Positions 18,757-27,387 of a DNA stretch of 27,387 bases are shown piece by piece. The stretch is from Zygnema cylindricum (taxonomy: Eukaryota > Streptophyta > Zygnematophyceae > Zygnematales > Zygnemataceae): assembly GCA_037447655.1 (NCBI GenBank), contig JBBHKE010001254.1, positions 1 through 27,387 of the forward strand, written 5' to 3'. The position numbers and the translations under genes were made by a program. Position 1 is the first letter of the stretch; each line of letters starts with the position of its first letter. Under the pieces are notes generated by a model, which saw nothing but the letters and a program-made list of their open reading frames with translations, was not told the DNA's origin and made no database searches.

Positions 18757-19989
18757 ATCCTTGTTAGTGGGAGCATTTAGACTTCTACTCAGCACTCCTA
18801 GAGCTGCAGCTAAATCATGCCGGGTACAATTCATAAAATAGATAAGACTTCCAACTTCATGTCTGTAAGGAATAGTCTGCATGAACTTCTGTTCTTCAGG
18901 AGATAATTCCTAGTTTAAGACTATGACTCCTTCTTCCTCACTCCCCTCACTTCCCTTTTTCAACTCCATTGGAGTTGTACAACTATTAGCTTTATCCATC
19001 TGATATTTTTCAAGCATGTTCCCTATTGCTTCTTTTTTAGTCAATCTTATAATCTTTCTTTTTCGGTCTCTCTCTACTTGAATTCCCAAAATATGTTTTG
19101 CTTCACCCATATCATTCATTTCAAATCTCCCCTTAAGATTGGTTTTCAGTTTATTAATTTTTTCCATTGATTTACTTAAAACAAGCAAATCATCAACATA
19201 AATTGCAATAAATATAAAACCTTTCTCATCTTCGAAAACATAGATTGAGTGATCTGAGCTGACCAGACCGGTAAGAAACTCATCAAGCTTCTTATTCCAC
19301 TGTAGAGGCGCCTGTTTCCAACCATAAAGAGATTTAATCAGCCGGCATACCTTACTCTCCTCTCCTTCCTCCACAAAACCTTCGGGTTGTCGCATGAAGA
19401 TCTCCTCTTCCAATTCTCGATGCTAAAAGGCTGTCTTCATGTCCATCTGGTGCACTTGCATGTCTTCCGCTGCTGCTTAACTGACAAAAATGCGGTCGAA
19501 GGGAAATCTGACCACTGAGGCAAAGGTTTCCTCGTAGTCAATTCCCTCCTTTTGTGTAAATCCCTTTGCCACTAATCGGGCCTTGTAGTGCTCGATTGTA
19601 TTATCTGGGTTCAGTTTTTATTTGAAAACCCACTTACAACCGATTGGTTTTCGGTTAGGTGGAGAATCCACTAGCTCCAAAGTATTGGCTGCCATAATTG
19701 AGGCCATCTCCACATTGATGGTTGTTTTCCACCGATTTCTTTCTGGACAAGTTATGGCCTCTCCATAAGTTTGAGGTTCATCTTGATGAGATAATTTAGT
19801 TACCTTGTTATTAACTTGTTTTTCTTGCTGTCTTTTGCTACTTCTCCTCCCCCCCTCAAAATCTGAGGCCGGAATAGATGGTTCTCGTGGATTCTTTCGA
19901 ACAAACTTGGCTTCTCCCCAATCCTTTGATTCCGAATCAATTTCCACCACATCTTCCGCTTCACGTAGAGTTGTCACTGGAGTTTCCAC
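18757..19989 (-). pseudogene. copia reverse transcriptase, broken
   Basis: The segment begins with a linker, then RT motif 1 (NRKPIGCKWVFK) ending at a TAA (19618-19620). The same frame continues through [20 protein letters not shown], a TAA at 19477-19479, QMDMKTAF with the first catalytic Asp, and a TAG at 19423-19425. The longest clean piece is 19413-18910: EEEIFMRQPEGF, SLYGWKQAPLQW and the catalytic YVDD box (19189-19200). A TAG at 18910-18912 and the one at 18754-18756 follow. All of these stops lie in one frame with no shift, so decay here is by point mutation. The enzyme would copy the element's RNA into cDNA in the particle. Confidence 0.93.
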
Positions 19990-21262
19990 AGCTGAGTCCT
20001 TTTCGGTCTGATTTGTACCTGCAAGAATGTCATCTTCTCTAAAACCTTGATAGTTAGGAAGCTCAAAGTCATCGAATTTTCTGACTCAAATCTGATTTTT
20101 ACTAACTTTGTATACTTGAAGGGATCCACTGACTTTCCTTCATCCATAACTACTAGATGCTTTACTAAGATGGTATCTTCCCTTTTTAGATCATAAACTC
20201 TATATCCTTTAAAATCCTCATCATATCCTAATAAGTATCCTGGTTTTCCTTTAGGATCTACCATCGAATTAGACTGATCTGTATCTAAACTGAATACTTG
20301 ACTACCGAAAACCTTTAAGTGAGATATGTCCGGTTTCCGGCCTGTCCATCTCTCATAAGGTGTTTGATCTTTTATAGCTGAAGTAAGAACTCTATTTTTG
20401 AGGTAATTAGCACAATTCATTGTTTCTGCCCAAAACCTTTTTCCTATCTTTTTATGTGACAACAGACATCTAGCACTATCACTTAGTGTTCTATTAAACC
20501 TTTAAGCTACCCTATTCTGTTCCGGGTTTTGTGGAACTGTCTTTTGGTGTTGGACTCCATCATTCCTCAAATAATCCTCAAATTGGTTAGAAGTATACTC
20601 CCCACCATTGTCACTACTTACTCTCTTGATTGGAGTTTCATGGAGTTTTTCACTCCATGCTTTATATTGTCTAAAACAATCCTGAGCTTTTGACTTGTTT
20701 TTCAAAAAATACACCTGGGAATACCGAGACCAATCATCAGTGATAGTCATCATAAATCTCTTCCCCCCCGATAAGGCACTTTAGCCGGTACCCAAATATT
20801 TGTGTGTACTAGATCTAGGATTTTTTCTCCCTTTTAGGTGGTTGTTTTAGGAAAGGGTAATCCGTGTGTTTTAGCTTGAGCACATCCACTACAATCACTT
20901 ATATTATCACTCTCACTAAACTTAATCCCTTCCACCACTCGTGTATTTTTCATCTCTTTTAACTTATCTAGAATCACATGCCCAAGCCTCTTATGCCACA
21001 TCATAATATCATGAACACCAGCATAATAAAGTTTATTCATTTCATTACTTAAAACCAGCCTAAACATCCCATGTCTACCTTTCTCAGCAATGAAATAGAC
21101 ATCCTCCTCAAAACTAGTAGTAAAGACTCTTTCCCTACTACTAGTAAAAAAACCTTTATCATCTAATACAGATGTAGAGATGAGGTTTCTGTTAAGCTCC
21201 GGAATAAACAATACATCGGAGAATGTTACTATGGATGTCTTTCCTTCTATTAACACTTTCAA
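19990..21262 (-). pseudogene. copia integrase, broken, catalytic Glu lost
   Basis: The N-terminal HHCC zinc domain is intact: WHKRLGH then CSGCAQAK (His90, His95, Cys124 and Cys127 of the 21262-20834 frame). A TAA at 20834-20836 and a frameshift at a C7/G7 run (20763-20769) follow. The core (20753-20502) has the first Asp in TITDDWSR and the second in SSDNGGEY. The frame stops at 20502-20504 directly after PEQNRVA, exactly where the third catalytic residue, Glu, belongs. The neighbouring Gly is Arg. The C-terminal part (20462 onward: RFWAETMNCANYLKNR, TPYERWTGRKPDISHLKVFG) is recognisable up to another frameshift near 20085. In relatives this enzyme inserts the cDNA and makes the 5-bp duplication. 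Confidence 0.9.
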
Positions 21263-21542
21263 ATCTACCGATCCTACAAGAGTAGTGGTGACTATCCTCC
21301 CATCCCCGTACTATATCTCTATGGTGGGAATCTTTCTTATCTTAGTGAACCGGTGCCTATCCTTACACATGTGCATGGAGACGCTTGAATCTACAATCCA
21401 GCATGCTTCATCTTTCAATCCACCGTAAGCACATTTCTGCCTTCGTGGAATTTCGACCTCGTTTTTTGCCTCCAATTCCTCATCTAAAAGGAGCTCATCG
21501 TCCTCGCCCTCTGATTCCGCCTCATGTACCTGTGTCACAAGG
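21263..21542 (-). pseudogene. copia aspartic protease, active site altered
   Basis: It continues the nucleocapsid frame after an acidic linker. The expected active-site motif is D-[ST]-G-A with a following S-x-H-M. Here CWIVDSSVSMHM is found (the Asp codon is 21389-21391), so the catalytic Asp remains but Gly-Ala has become Ser-Val. Each of the two changes can be explained by one transition (AGC from GGC, GTC from GCC). A TAG at 21311-21313 closes the frame, which reopens directly in the next segment. In copia elements this enzyme cuts the Gag-Pol polyprotein. Confidence 0.82.
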
Positions 21543-22494
21543 GCCTTTTTCTTTCCTCTCGGGGTACCACCGGTCTGCCCCTCCTTTAACCGAAGCTCGG
21601 TTAGTTTAGTGCACTTTGCCATATAGTGCCCAAGTTTCTTACAAAAATGACATAAACCTTTGGGAGCCCTTGGTCCGAACTTGTCGGTCTGATTTTTTTG
21701 CTCCCCCCTCCCATAATTTCCGACTTGTTTTCCGGGAATCCTTGTTCCTCCAATCAGTCGCAGTTGCCAAGGCTTGGCCACTCTTTCCTCCCCTTCGGAT
21801 CTCAATCTTATTCTCTCGAACGAGAATCATCCCTACCACTAAGTTCCATATCCATCTTGAGTCCAGCAAGTCCTGCACACTGTTGACTATGTTCTCGAAC
21901 TCATCAGGTAACTTCATTAGTAAACAATTAACCTTTTCTTTTTCACTAAAATCTTTTCCCGCACTCTCTAGCTCCATGAAGAGCGTAGCAATCTCATTAC
22001 AAAAATCCAACATCTTCCCCCCTTTGTATTCATACTCCTTAACTTTTCATCAGCCAACTGTTGTTGCTGAATCGTACCACTTCGGTACATCTGTATGAGA
22101 GCCATCTAAAGATCGGATGCCCTTTCTACCTGCAAATGAGGACAGACAAGTCCTTGAGTGAGATGGCGTAGGATGAAGTGCTTTGCCGCCATATTGTTGA
22201 AATCCCAGGTTTCATTATCATTCTCCTCGTTCCTCGGAATAGGTGACATGAATGCCGAACTAGTTGCTATTGGTGTGGTCGTCTCCTTCTCCTTTCCTTT
22301 GTCCACCACCTCTCCTAATTTTGTTTCCTTTGTTGAAGGTGGATCCTCTTTCCTGGTGAATCTGCTTCCTCCAAACCGTGGAGGGATTCCAAGACTTGAT
22401 GGACGCCACAACCTTCCACTCACTATCCCCCAAAACCTTATTTCGCCTAGAGCTCCTACATCATTCTTTCCTTGTATATGAAGCCACTTCCATT
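21543..22494 (-). pseudogene. gag: copia gag (capsid and nucleocapsid), broken
   Basis: An ATG at 22492-22494 near the PBS is the likely original start, although its frame closes after ten codons. The capsid frame runs from about 22423 and contains WDFNNMAAKHFILRHL, typical of the copia gag/UBN2 family. A TAG at 22106-22108 sits where relatives usually have Trp. The frame shifts at a C6/G6 run (22017-22022) into 22013-21700 (FSEKEKVNCLLMKLPDEF), then again at the C6 run 21713-21718. The nucleocapsid keeps a perfect zinc knuckle, CHFCKKLGHYMAKC (C-X2-C-X4-H-X4-C, 21611-21652), which binds the element's RNA. Gag assembles the virus-like particle. The multiple breaks exclude a working product. 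Confidence 0.88.
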
Positions 22495-22514
22495 AAAGAT
22501 CAGTACCCTAAAGA

Positions 22515-22528
22515 GTGGGCCCATAACC
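22515..22528 (-). other. Primer-binding site, half-tRNA type (initiator Met anticodon arm)
   Basis: Read on the minus strand, the 14 bases directly after the 5' LTR are GGTTATGGGCCCAC. They are complementary to the anticodon stem-loop of initiator-Met tRNA (GUGGGCCCAUAACC in plants), not to its 3' acceptor end. Drosophila copia is known to prime from a 5' half of this tRNA. There is no gap between LTR and PBS. The tRNA sequence is recalled, not searched. Confidence 0.85.
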
Positions 22529-23579
22529 TGAAACTGTGAGACCTCCATAATTCCTCAGAGTGGACAGCTTCAAGAAGCCTCTACGATAACCCTGACCCCT
22601 TTGTGTTTCAGCAAGAAAAACTGCCACCTTGGCAGACAAAAACTCTAACCAACTTTACCCGTGTAAAGGGAAGACTCGCGTGAGTCGATAGCAAAAAGAA
22701 TATCTGAATTTGCTCCAGTGAGCAGTAAGTTATAGTGGGTCAAAGTTGACCTTTTGTACAAAAGCTCTCTGGGAGAGAGGATCCTATCTCCTAATTTTTC
22801 TAAGTCCTATCTCTCTCACAGACTCTATCTACTGATGTACGGAGCCAATCAGATTACAGTTCCGTACACAAAAGTACATCTGCTGGTGTACTTTTTGTAC
22901 GGATAATGTACGACAAGGCCTTAATGTCAACACATGTCTTATCCGGATTCGGTGCCGTAATCTCTGGAGATACCACGATCCAATGTATTTTTGCCACGTG
23001 TCATCCGATGTTGCGATGACCACAAACCGCTAAAATCTTCTTCCGCGATCTCGGCGCTGATTTCGGTCGTCCGATTAAATTCACATTTAATCGTAGCTGT
23101 AATAAATACATGCGTGGTACTTGTTTTGCTTAAGAAATCAATGCGCGGTATTGATTTCTTATCCAAACTGTAATCCGTACTTTTACACCACCCGGTTCTA
23201 TGTATCAGATAAATAATTTTAGGTAAATGAATTATCCTACGTATTAATGTTTAATTAATTATCAAACCATATAGTACTTAACACTACTTCAAGACTTAAA
23301 GGCTAAGGTTACCGTCTACCGGCAACTTGCCGCCTGGCAGGTGCCAGGTTCAATTCCTGTGGCCGACACATATCTTTTTACTAAATAAACCCCTAATATA
23401 TATTTCCCGTAAACCTCAGGATAGCCTAGGTAGCCATGGCTCTAGCTTCCTCTCCAATTTCTCAATGACTGCGACAAGTTTGAGAGTTAGAGAGAGAAGT
23501 TAGAGGTAGACTGCTTCTGCTTCTTTCTATATTTCTATTTAGACATAGAAAATACTTTAAAGGACCATTAATTTCTACA
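22529..23579 (-). repeat. 5' LTR of the copia element
   Basis: Upstream in the element's orientation, next to the PBS. It is 1,051 bp, the same as its partner, and begins and ends TG...CA. Near its plus-strand left end lies GGTCAAAGTTGACC (22738-22751), an inverted pair of W-box cores. GCCACGTGTC (22993-23002) is a G-box/ABRE-like site. A tRNA-like segment with a B-box is at 23301-23368, on the opposite strand to the element. The frames inside (for example 22829-23023 and 22939-23166) recur in both LTRs but are not coding domains. Confidence 0.95.
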
Positions 23580-23584
23580 AAATC
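23580..23584. repeat. Copia target-site duplication, right (AAATC)
   Basis: AAATC immediately follows the CA of the right LTR. A 5-bp duplication is standard for copia integrases. Confidence 0.9.
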
Positions 23585-24774
23585 TACAAGACTATCCCAA
23601 AAGTTACGTGGTGTTAACTATGTAGCCCCCAAAGGGACAAGTTGTATCCGGTCGTATGTAACAAAATTGTAATCTTTGAAACGAAATAACTTTGTCGTCC
23701 AGTTTTCGTTAGGCACGAAATAAAGGGCATTCGGCTCAGTTTAGAAAATAGAAGAATCTTTTCTGGCTGGGTATACTCCTTACTCCGTACTGCGATGACC
23801 GTACAGAGGAAAAAGGCCCCGGAAATCCTTGGTGAAATAAAAGGTTGCATGTGAAGCACACGAGCTTGACAGTATTGTGCTTCAGCAAGCTCAAGTTGCA
23901 AATATCCTTCGACGAAGCAGAATGGTAGTGACAATCAAGGTCCTCCACATCTTCTTCTAAGGGACCTGGTCCACAACCATGATCTGCGTGGTTGTCGTCC
24001 TTGGCTTCGTTGTGGGTAGTCTCATCAATGTTTTTTCTTCTTCATAAGCAATCAACTTCAACAATTTTGTTTTGGATTATTGTTTTTGTTAGCTCTGTTC
24101 TGTTTGTTTTGATTTTTTAGACGTCGCTTAATATTTTGTGACTCTTGAAGTCTTTCAATTTTTTTTCAATTTTATCCCTTTTGTACACGGAACGGTTTCA
24201 CCAGAGAAATTTTCACAATAATTACTTTTTTTTTTCAGAGTTATTTAATACTCTCGTAATATCACGTAAAATGTACTTAAATCTCGTACATCGGATCAAA
24301 CTGGGTTTGGCTAGATTGAGCGGCACCAAACGTTTTTTAAATTCGACAGAAAACAACACCAAACTTGAAAAACCCGAATATTAAATTTACAATGTCGAAG
24401 TATAAAGGAGTAATAGTCTGGTTTAATTCAGTTCCCTCAACGGGGCCGAGTGACGTGCATCACAATCTGAGTTGTATGTTGTAGGCCAAAAATACACTAC
24501 TCAAGTCCTTTCTCTAGATTGCACGTCCCAAAAGTACATTTTTTCCACGACAAGTTTGTGGAGTCAATACTGATCTTCCGATTGCCCTTCTATTTTGGTT
24601 TTTTATTTTTATGAAATATTTTTCTTTTATTTTTGCGCCTTGATTATAATTTGAAGGTGACATGGCCAATCTTAATAAGTCGTGAAAGGGTTAACCACTG
24701 CGATTTAGATGTGTCTGTATAATAGACCATTATATCGTCAATATATTTCAACACTGTTTAGTCTGTATCAAAGA
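23585..24774. other. Unassigned stretch right of the copia element
   Basis: This is the other half of the sequence into which copia inserted. Apart from the possible exon listed separately, nothing is recognised. The part from about 24070 is very T-rich. Confidence 0.35.
23736..24033 (-). other. Possible exon or gene remnant, unrecognised
   Basis: A minus-strand frame stays open from just after a TGA near 24034 to a stop at 23736-23738, about 98 codons. It reads an acidic, His-rich start (DETTHNEAKDDNHADHGCG), then EEDVEDLDCHYH, then a Cys-containing part (LVCFTCNLLFHQGFPGP). Composition is less biased than random AT-rich frames here, and GC is higher. There is no ATG at its beginning and no family I recognise. 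It could be one exon of an unknown gene, an old transposon fragment or chance. Confidence 0.25.
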
Positions 24775-25250
24775 TAGCAACCGGGCACTCGATCTGTACA
24801 CGCCCGTCTGCGTCAGATCCGGGACGGATTCGGGTGCCAAATTTTGGAGGCCCGCCGGATTCAACAAGCTGATTATAAACAAAAAAAACATTTGGGTACG
24901 GAGAGGTAGAAAAAAATGGAAAAAATTGAAGGTTTCGTAGGTACGTACCACTAAAGTAACGTACACAGCTCATCATTATTAGCTTTAATGATTTATTAGT
25001 GTTAATGTAGAATTAGAATTAACAATACTAATTTAGTGTAAGGAGACGTGTCCTAACACTCCTTAGTGTCCAAACTATACAACTTTTTGTACTTCGTACT
25101 CCTAGTATCATGGAAGGTTTGAGGGAGGTGTACCACTATTTTTGTACATATTCCAGGACGGGCGGGTACGAGTAGTCGCGAGAAATTGAGTTTCGGTTTA
25201 CTTTTATTTTCGTATACGCGTATCGGGTACCAGGTAACAATTTAGGAGCA
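24775..25250 (+). repeat. Family D unit, direct copy with internal MITE-like insert
   Basis: It aligns in the same orientation with 25252-25628: GTGCCAAATTTTGG, AAAAAATTGAAGGTTT, ACTATACAAC, GGTGTACCACTATTTTTGTA, GGGTACGAGTAGTC and AACAATTTAGGAGC in order. A ~130-bp segment at about 24942-25072 is absent from the other copies. It resembles family B MITE sequence (ACTAATTTAGTGTAAGGAGA compared with the 7787 and 8398 copies). Confidence 0.65.
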
Positions 25251-25251
25251 T

Positions 25252-26195
25252 GACAGAGAGGTCGCAAACGGTTAGCCAAAACCGAAACCGATCGTTTATC
25301 GACCGCCCGCGTCAGTTCTGGAACGCGTTCAGTTGCCAAATTTGGGGGGTCATGCGGATTCAGATGGGTGACTCATGAAAATAAAATAAAATCGGTTATG
25401 GTTGGTAAGAAAAAAATGAAAAAATTGAAGGTTTTGTACTGTTAATACTATACAACATTATTATGCTTTGTACTTTTGGTATTGTGGAAGGTATAAGGGA
25501 GATGTACCACTATTTTTGTCCTTATTTGAGTACAGGCGGGTACGAGTAGTCACAAGAAATCGAGTTTTGGTTAACTTTTATTTTCGTAAACGCGTTTGGG
25601 GTAACAGGTAACAATTTAGGAGCGTGACATAACCCGGTCGAGCGTCGGGTACTCAGATTTTGAAATAAAAAAACGGTCGGTTTCGATTATCTAAAATTTT
25701 GACTTTTGCGACCTCTGACGTGACATAAACTGGCCGGATATCAGGTCTTCACATTTTGAAAGAAACAAAATGTCGGATTACGGTATCGGAAATTTTGATC
25801 TTAGCGTGGTTCCTAAATTGTTACCCGGTGGTACCTCATACGCGTTTACTAAAATAAAAGTTAACCGAAACTCGATTTTTACCGACTACCCGTACCTGCC
25901 TGTACCCTTATAAGTACAAAATTAGTGGTACATCTTCCTCAAACCTTCCACGATACCAAGAGTACAAAGTACAATAATGTTGGATAGTATGAACAGTACA
26001 AAACCTTCTATTTTTTCTTTTTTTGCTTACCCGACCGTACCCGCCTTTTTTTTGTTTTTTGTGAATCACCCGCCCGAATCCGGCCGACCGCCAAAATTTT
26101 GCACCCGAATCCGTTCCGGATCCAACGCGGGCGGTCGGGTAGCGGTCAAGGTACGGATTCGGGTACCCGATTGCGACCTCTGCCTCTGGTCAATA
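25252..26195. mobile_element. Family D foldback: inverted repeat arms of about 375-400 bp
   Basis: The left arm 25252-25628 begins AGAGAGGTCGCAA, and the right arm ~25795-26195 ends TTGCGACCTCTG. They are inverted copies throughout (GAAGGTTTTGTACTGTT, CAACATTATT, GGTGTTTACG-type blocks and AACAATTTAGG at the inner edge), moderately diverged. The ~165-bp centre includes ACGGTCGGTTTCGATTA and TGACTTTTGCGACCTCTGAC. Parts recur at 7431-7680 and 13317-13560. No reading frame supports a transposase. Confidence 0.65.
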
Positions 26196-27177
26196 TATTT
26201 CTACTTGCATCTCGATTCTTCCTGAGCCGATTAATTTATCCTTCAAAGTTATAATAGATGTAGTCGATAATCAGAAATAATCTACCGATACAAATCCCTA
26301 AGCGATATGTTCGCTTGGAAAGAACGACACGATGTACAATTTACAGTACGGCGTCTTAATTCCAAACAGACAAATCATAAGTTCAGCAACACGTCATCAT
26401 GGACGTCGGCAGAGCCGTTTTTACTGTACTGAAGAAAGAAGAAATACACCCGTTTTCGTTTTTGGCAGATTTTGAGCGAATACAAAAGCACTAATATCAA
26501 AAATCGAAACTCGCAATGCAGAGAACTAAAATAATAGTGTCTATCGAGTATCGACCACTGTCGACTTTGAATTATGTACGGATTACGTTTATGAAATTTA
26601 TCGTTGACATTTATGTACGGTATTAAATCCCACGAAAGAAATAGAGTCAAATCTGTGGTTTGGATCTTTCGATTCCGTACTTAAAATCTGCTTACGAGTT
26701 TGGCGTGGATGAGTCGCAACGATTGGTTTGCTTGGCAATGAAGACACAATGTACGAATTCACAGTACGGCAGAACCGCTTCATAATAAGACAAATAATTT
26801 TTTTAGCAGCACGTCACCCTCGACGTCGACAGCGCATTTAGTACTGTACGATTCTGGCAAACAAACTGCATGTACGGATGCTGATGAAAAGACAATTTTA
26901 AGTCGTCCCACGATGCTCTAAATTGTCGTGCTGCCGATTTGATGCCGATATTCAATGGTCCCGTATCGATCGGATATTTTGACGGCTAGGGTTTTGAAGT
27001 ACAGATTTTTTTTTGTTTATTTGGGTTTCAACAATTTCAAATGTCGGATGTCTGACCAATCCAGCGCCACTCTGTTTCTGATCTAACGGTTGTTGCTTGG
27101 TTCTGCCTTAATTTTAACCGCTCTATAGTTGTACTTTCACTCCTGTACGTCAATGTACTTTCTGGCTTGAGATCAAC
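26196..27177 (+). repeat. Family E repeat copies and unassigned sequence
   Basis: Two direct copies of a ~140-bp block lie at about 26296-26430 and 26710-26850. Each has CGCTTGG or TGCTTGG, then ACAC(G/A)ATGTAC, ACAGTACGGC, an AGACAAAT segment, CACGTCA and GACGTCG. A third copy is at 5641-5800. The rest of the interval shows no gene. The minus-strand frames at 26375-26650 and 26598-26783 overlap the repeats. Confidence 0.5.
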
Positions 27178-27387
27178 TACACCGCGCATCGTAATTAGAG
27201 TAATGAAAAAATTAGAGTAAAAAAAGAGAAAATAATAATTAGAGTAATTTACTCTAGTTTATGTGATAGGTCTGTTTCAAAAAGGAATTTAGGGTAACCT
27301 TCCATCAGGCGAAAAGTGGGGTTGTTTACTGGAAAAAGTACCCTTCCGTACTAGGCCGTACTGTTTTTTTTTTTTTTTTTTAAAAAG
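27178..27387 (+). mobile_element. MITE family B-like left end, then a repeat tail, cut by window end
   Basis: TACACCGCGCATCGTAATTA starts a family B-type terminus followed by AGAGTAA-rich sequence. From about 27300 the text TTCCATCAGGCGAAAAGTGG plus GGTTGTTTACTGG resembles the block at about 1540-1565 in the long-TIR element. The window ends in a T run. Confidence 0.55.

Larger units (their letters stand above)
17143..23579 (-). mobile_element. Ty1/copia LTR retrotransposon, complete but inactive (6.4 kb)
   Basis: Two 1,051-bp LTRs (TG...CA) bound an internal region of 4.3 kb with, in minus-strand order, PBS, gag, protease, integrase, reverse transcriptase, RNase H and PPT. The domain order integrase before reverse transcriptase is the mark of the copia superfamily. 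A perfect 5-bp target duplication AAATC flanks the element. Nine in-frame stops and five frameshifts break the single gag-pol frame. The LTRs differ at roughly 8-10% of positions over the ~650 bp compared by eye, so the insertion is old. Ancestral coding ends at a stop at 18216-18218, eight bases from the PPT. Confidence 0.97.

Noticed and set aside
21616-22098. Plus-strand frame of 160 codons across gag
   Set aside because: It is the antisense shadow of the copia gag region, which has a zinc knuckle and capsid motifs on the minus strand.
22829-23166. Minus-strand frames repeated in both LTRs (17444-17781 and 22829-23166) that look like a conserved small protein
   Set aside because: Duplication is explained by the two LTRs, the frames differ between copies at many residues, and LTRs of copia elements do not normally encode proteins.
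1-27387. CRISPR array, bacterial operon or phage content
   Set aside because: Repeats are transposon families and a minisatellite without regular unique spacers. Genes are eukaryotic retroelement and hAT types with an intron.

Overview
This is AT-rich, gene-poor eukaryotic nuclear DNA. I see no intact host gene. Nearly everything that can be recognised is a transposable element, mostly dead and often nested. The eukaryotic assignment rests on an intron-containing hAT transposase pseudogene, a complete but decayed Ty1/copia retrotransposon and several families of MITE-like elements. The kingdom is not settled. The copia primer-binding site matches the initiator-Met tRNA anticodon arm over 14 nt in the plant form and 13 nt in the animal form (tRNA sequences recalled, not searched), which leans weakly to a plant. 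The hAT protein looks at least as much like invertebrate relatives.

Layout. 1-670: two head-to-tail copies of a ~545-bp TA-flanked MITE (called family A here). 1119-3652: a 2.5-kb element with ~350-bp inverted terminal repeats. 4438-6617: two related non-autonomous hAT-like elements with imperfect 8-bp target duplications. 6798-7339: a family A copy in inverse orientation. 7431-8547: fragments of a third family (D), a 63-bp tandem repeat interrupted by a 202-bp MITE (family B), and more B fragments. 9201-11395: hAT transposase pseudogene on the minus strand. 11700-13300: a second copy of the 63-bp tandem repeat, interrupted at the same internal position by a family A MITE, which itself carries an 839-bp hAT-like insertion. 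13317-14403: a family D fragment, a 24-bp minisatellite and a 524-bp family B element. 14404-17137: no supported feature, with higher GC after about 15.7 kb. 17138-23584: the copia element on the minus strand, with two 1,051-bp LTRs, a perfect AAATC target duplication, PBS, PPT and a gag-pol frame broken by nine stops and five frameshifts. 23585-27387: a possible unrecognised exon, a direct-plus-inverted array of family D units and further repeat fragments.

No functional system is encoded here. The value lies in insertion history: different MITEs in the same TA of two paralogous tandem arrays, a possible excision footprint beside one of them, a half-tRNA primer site, and several long inverted repeats that could fold into double-stranded RNA if transcribed. 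Family letters A-E are labels used only in this annotation.
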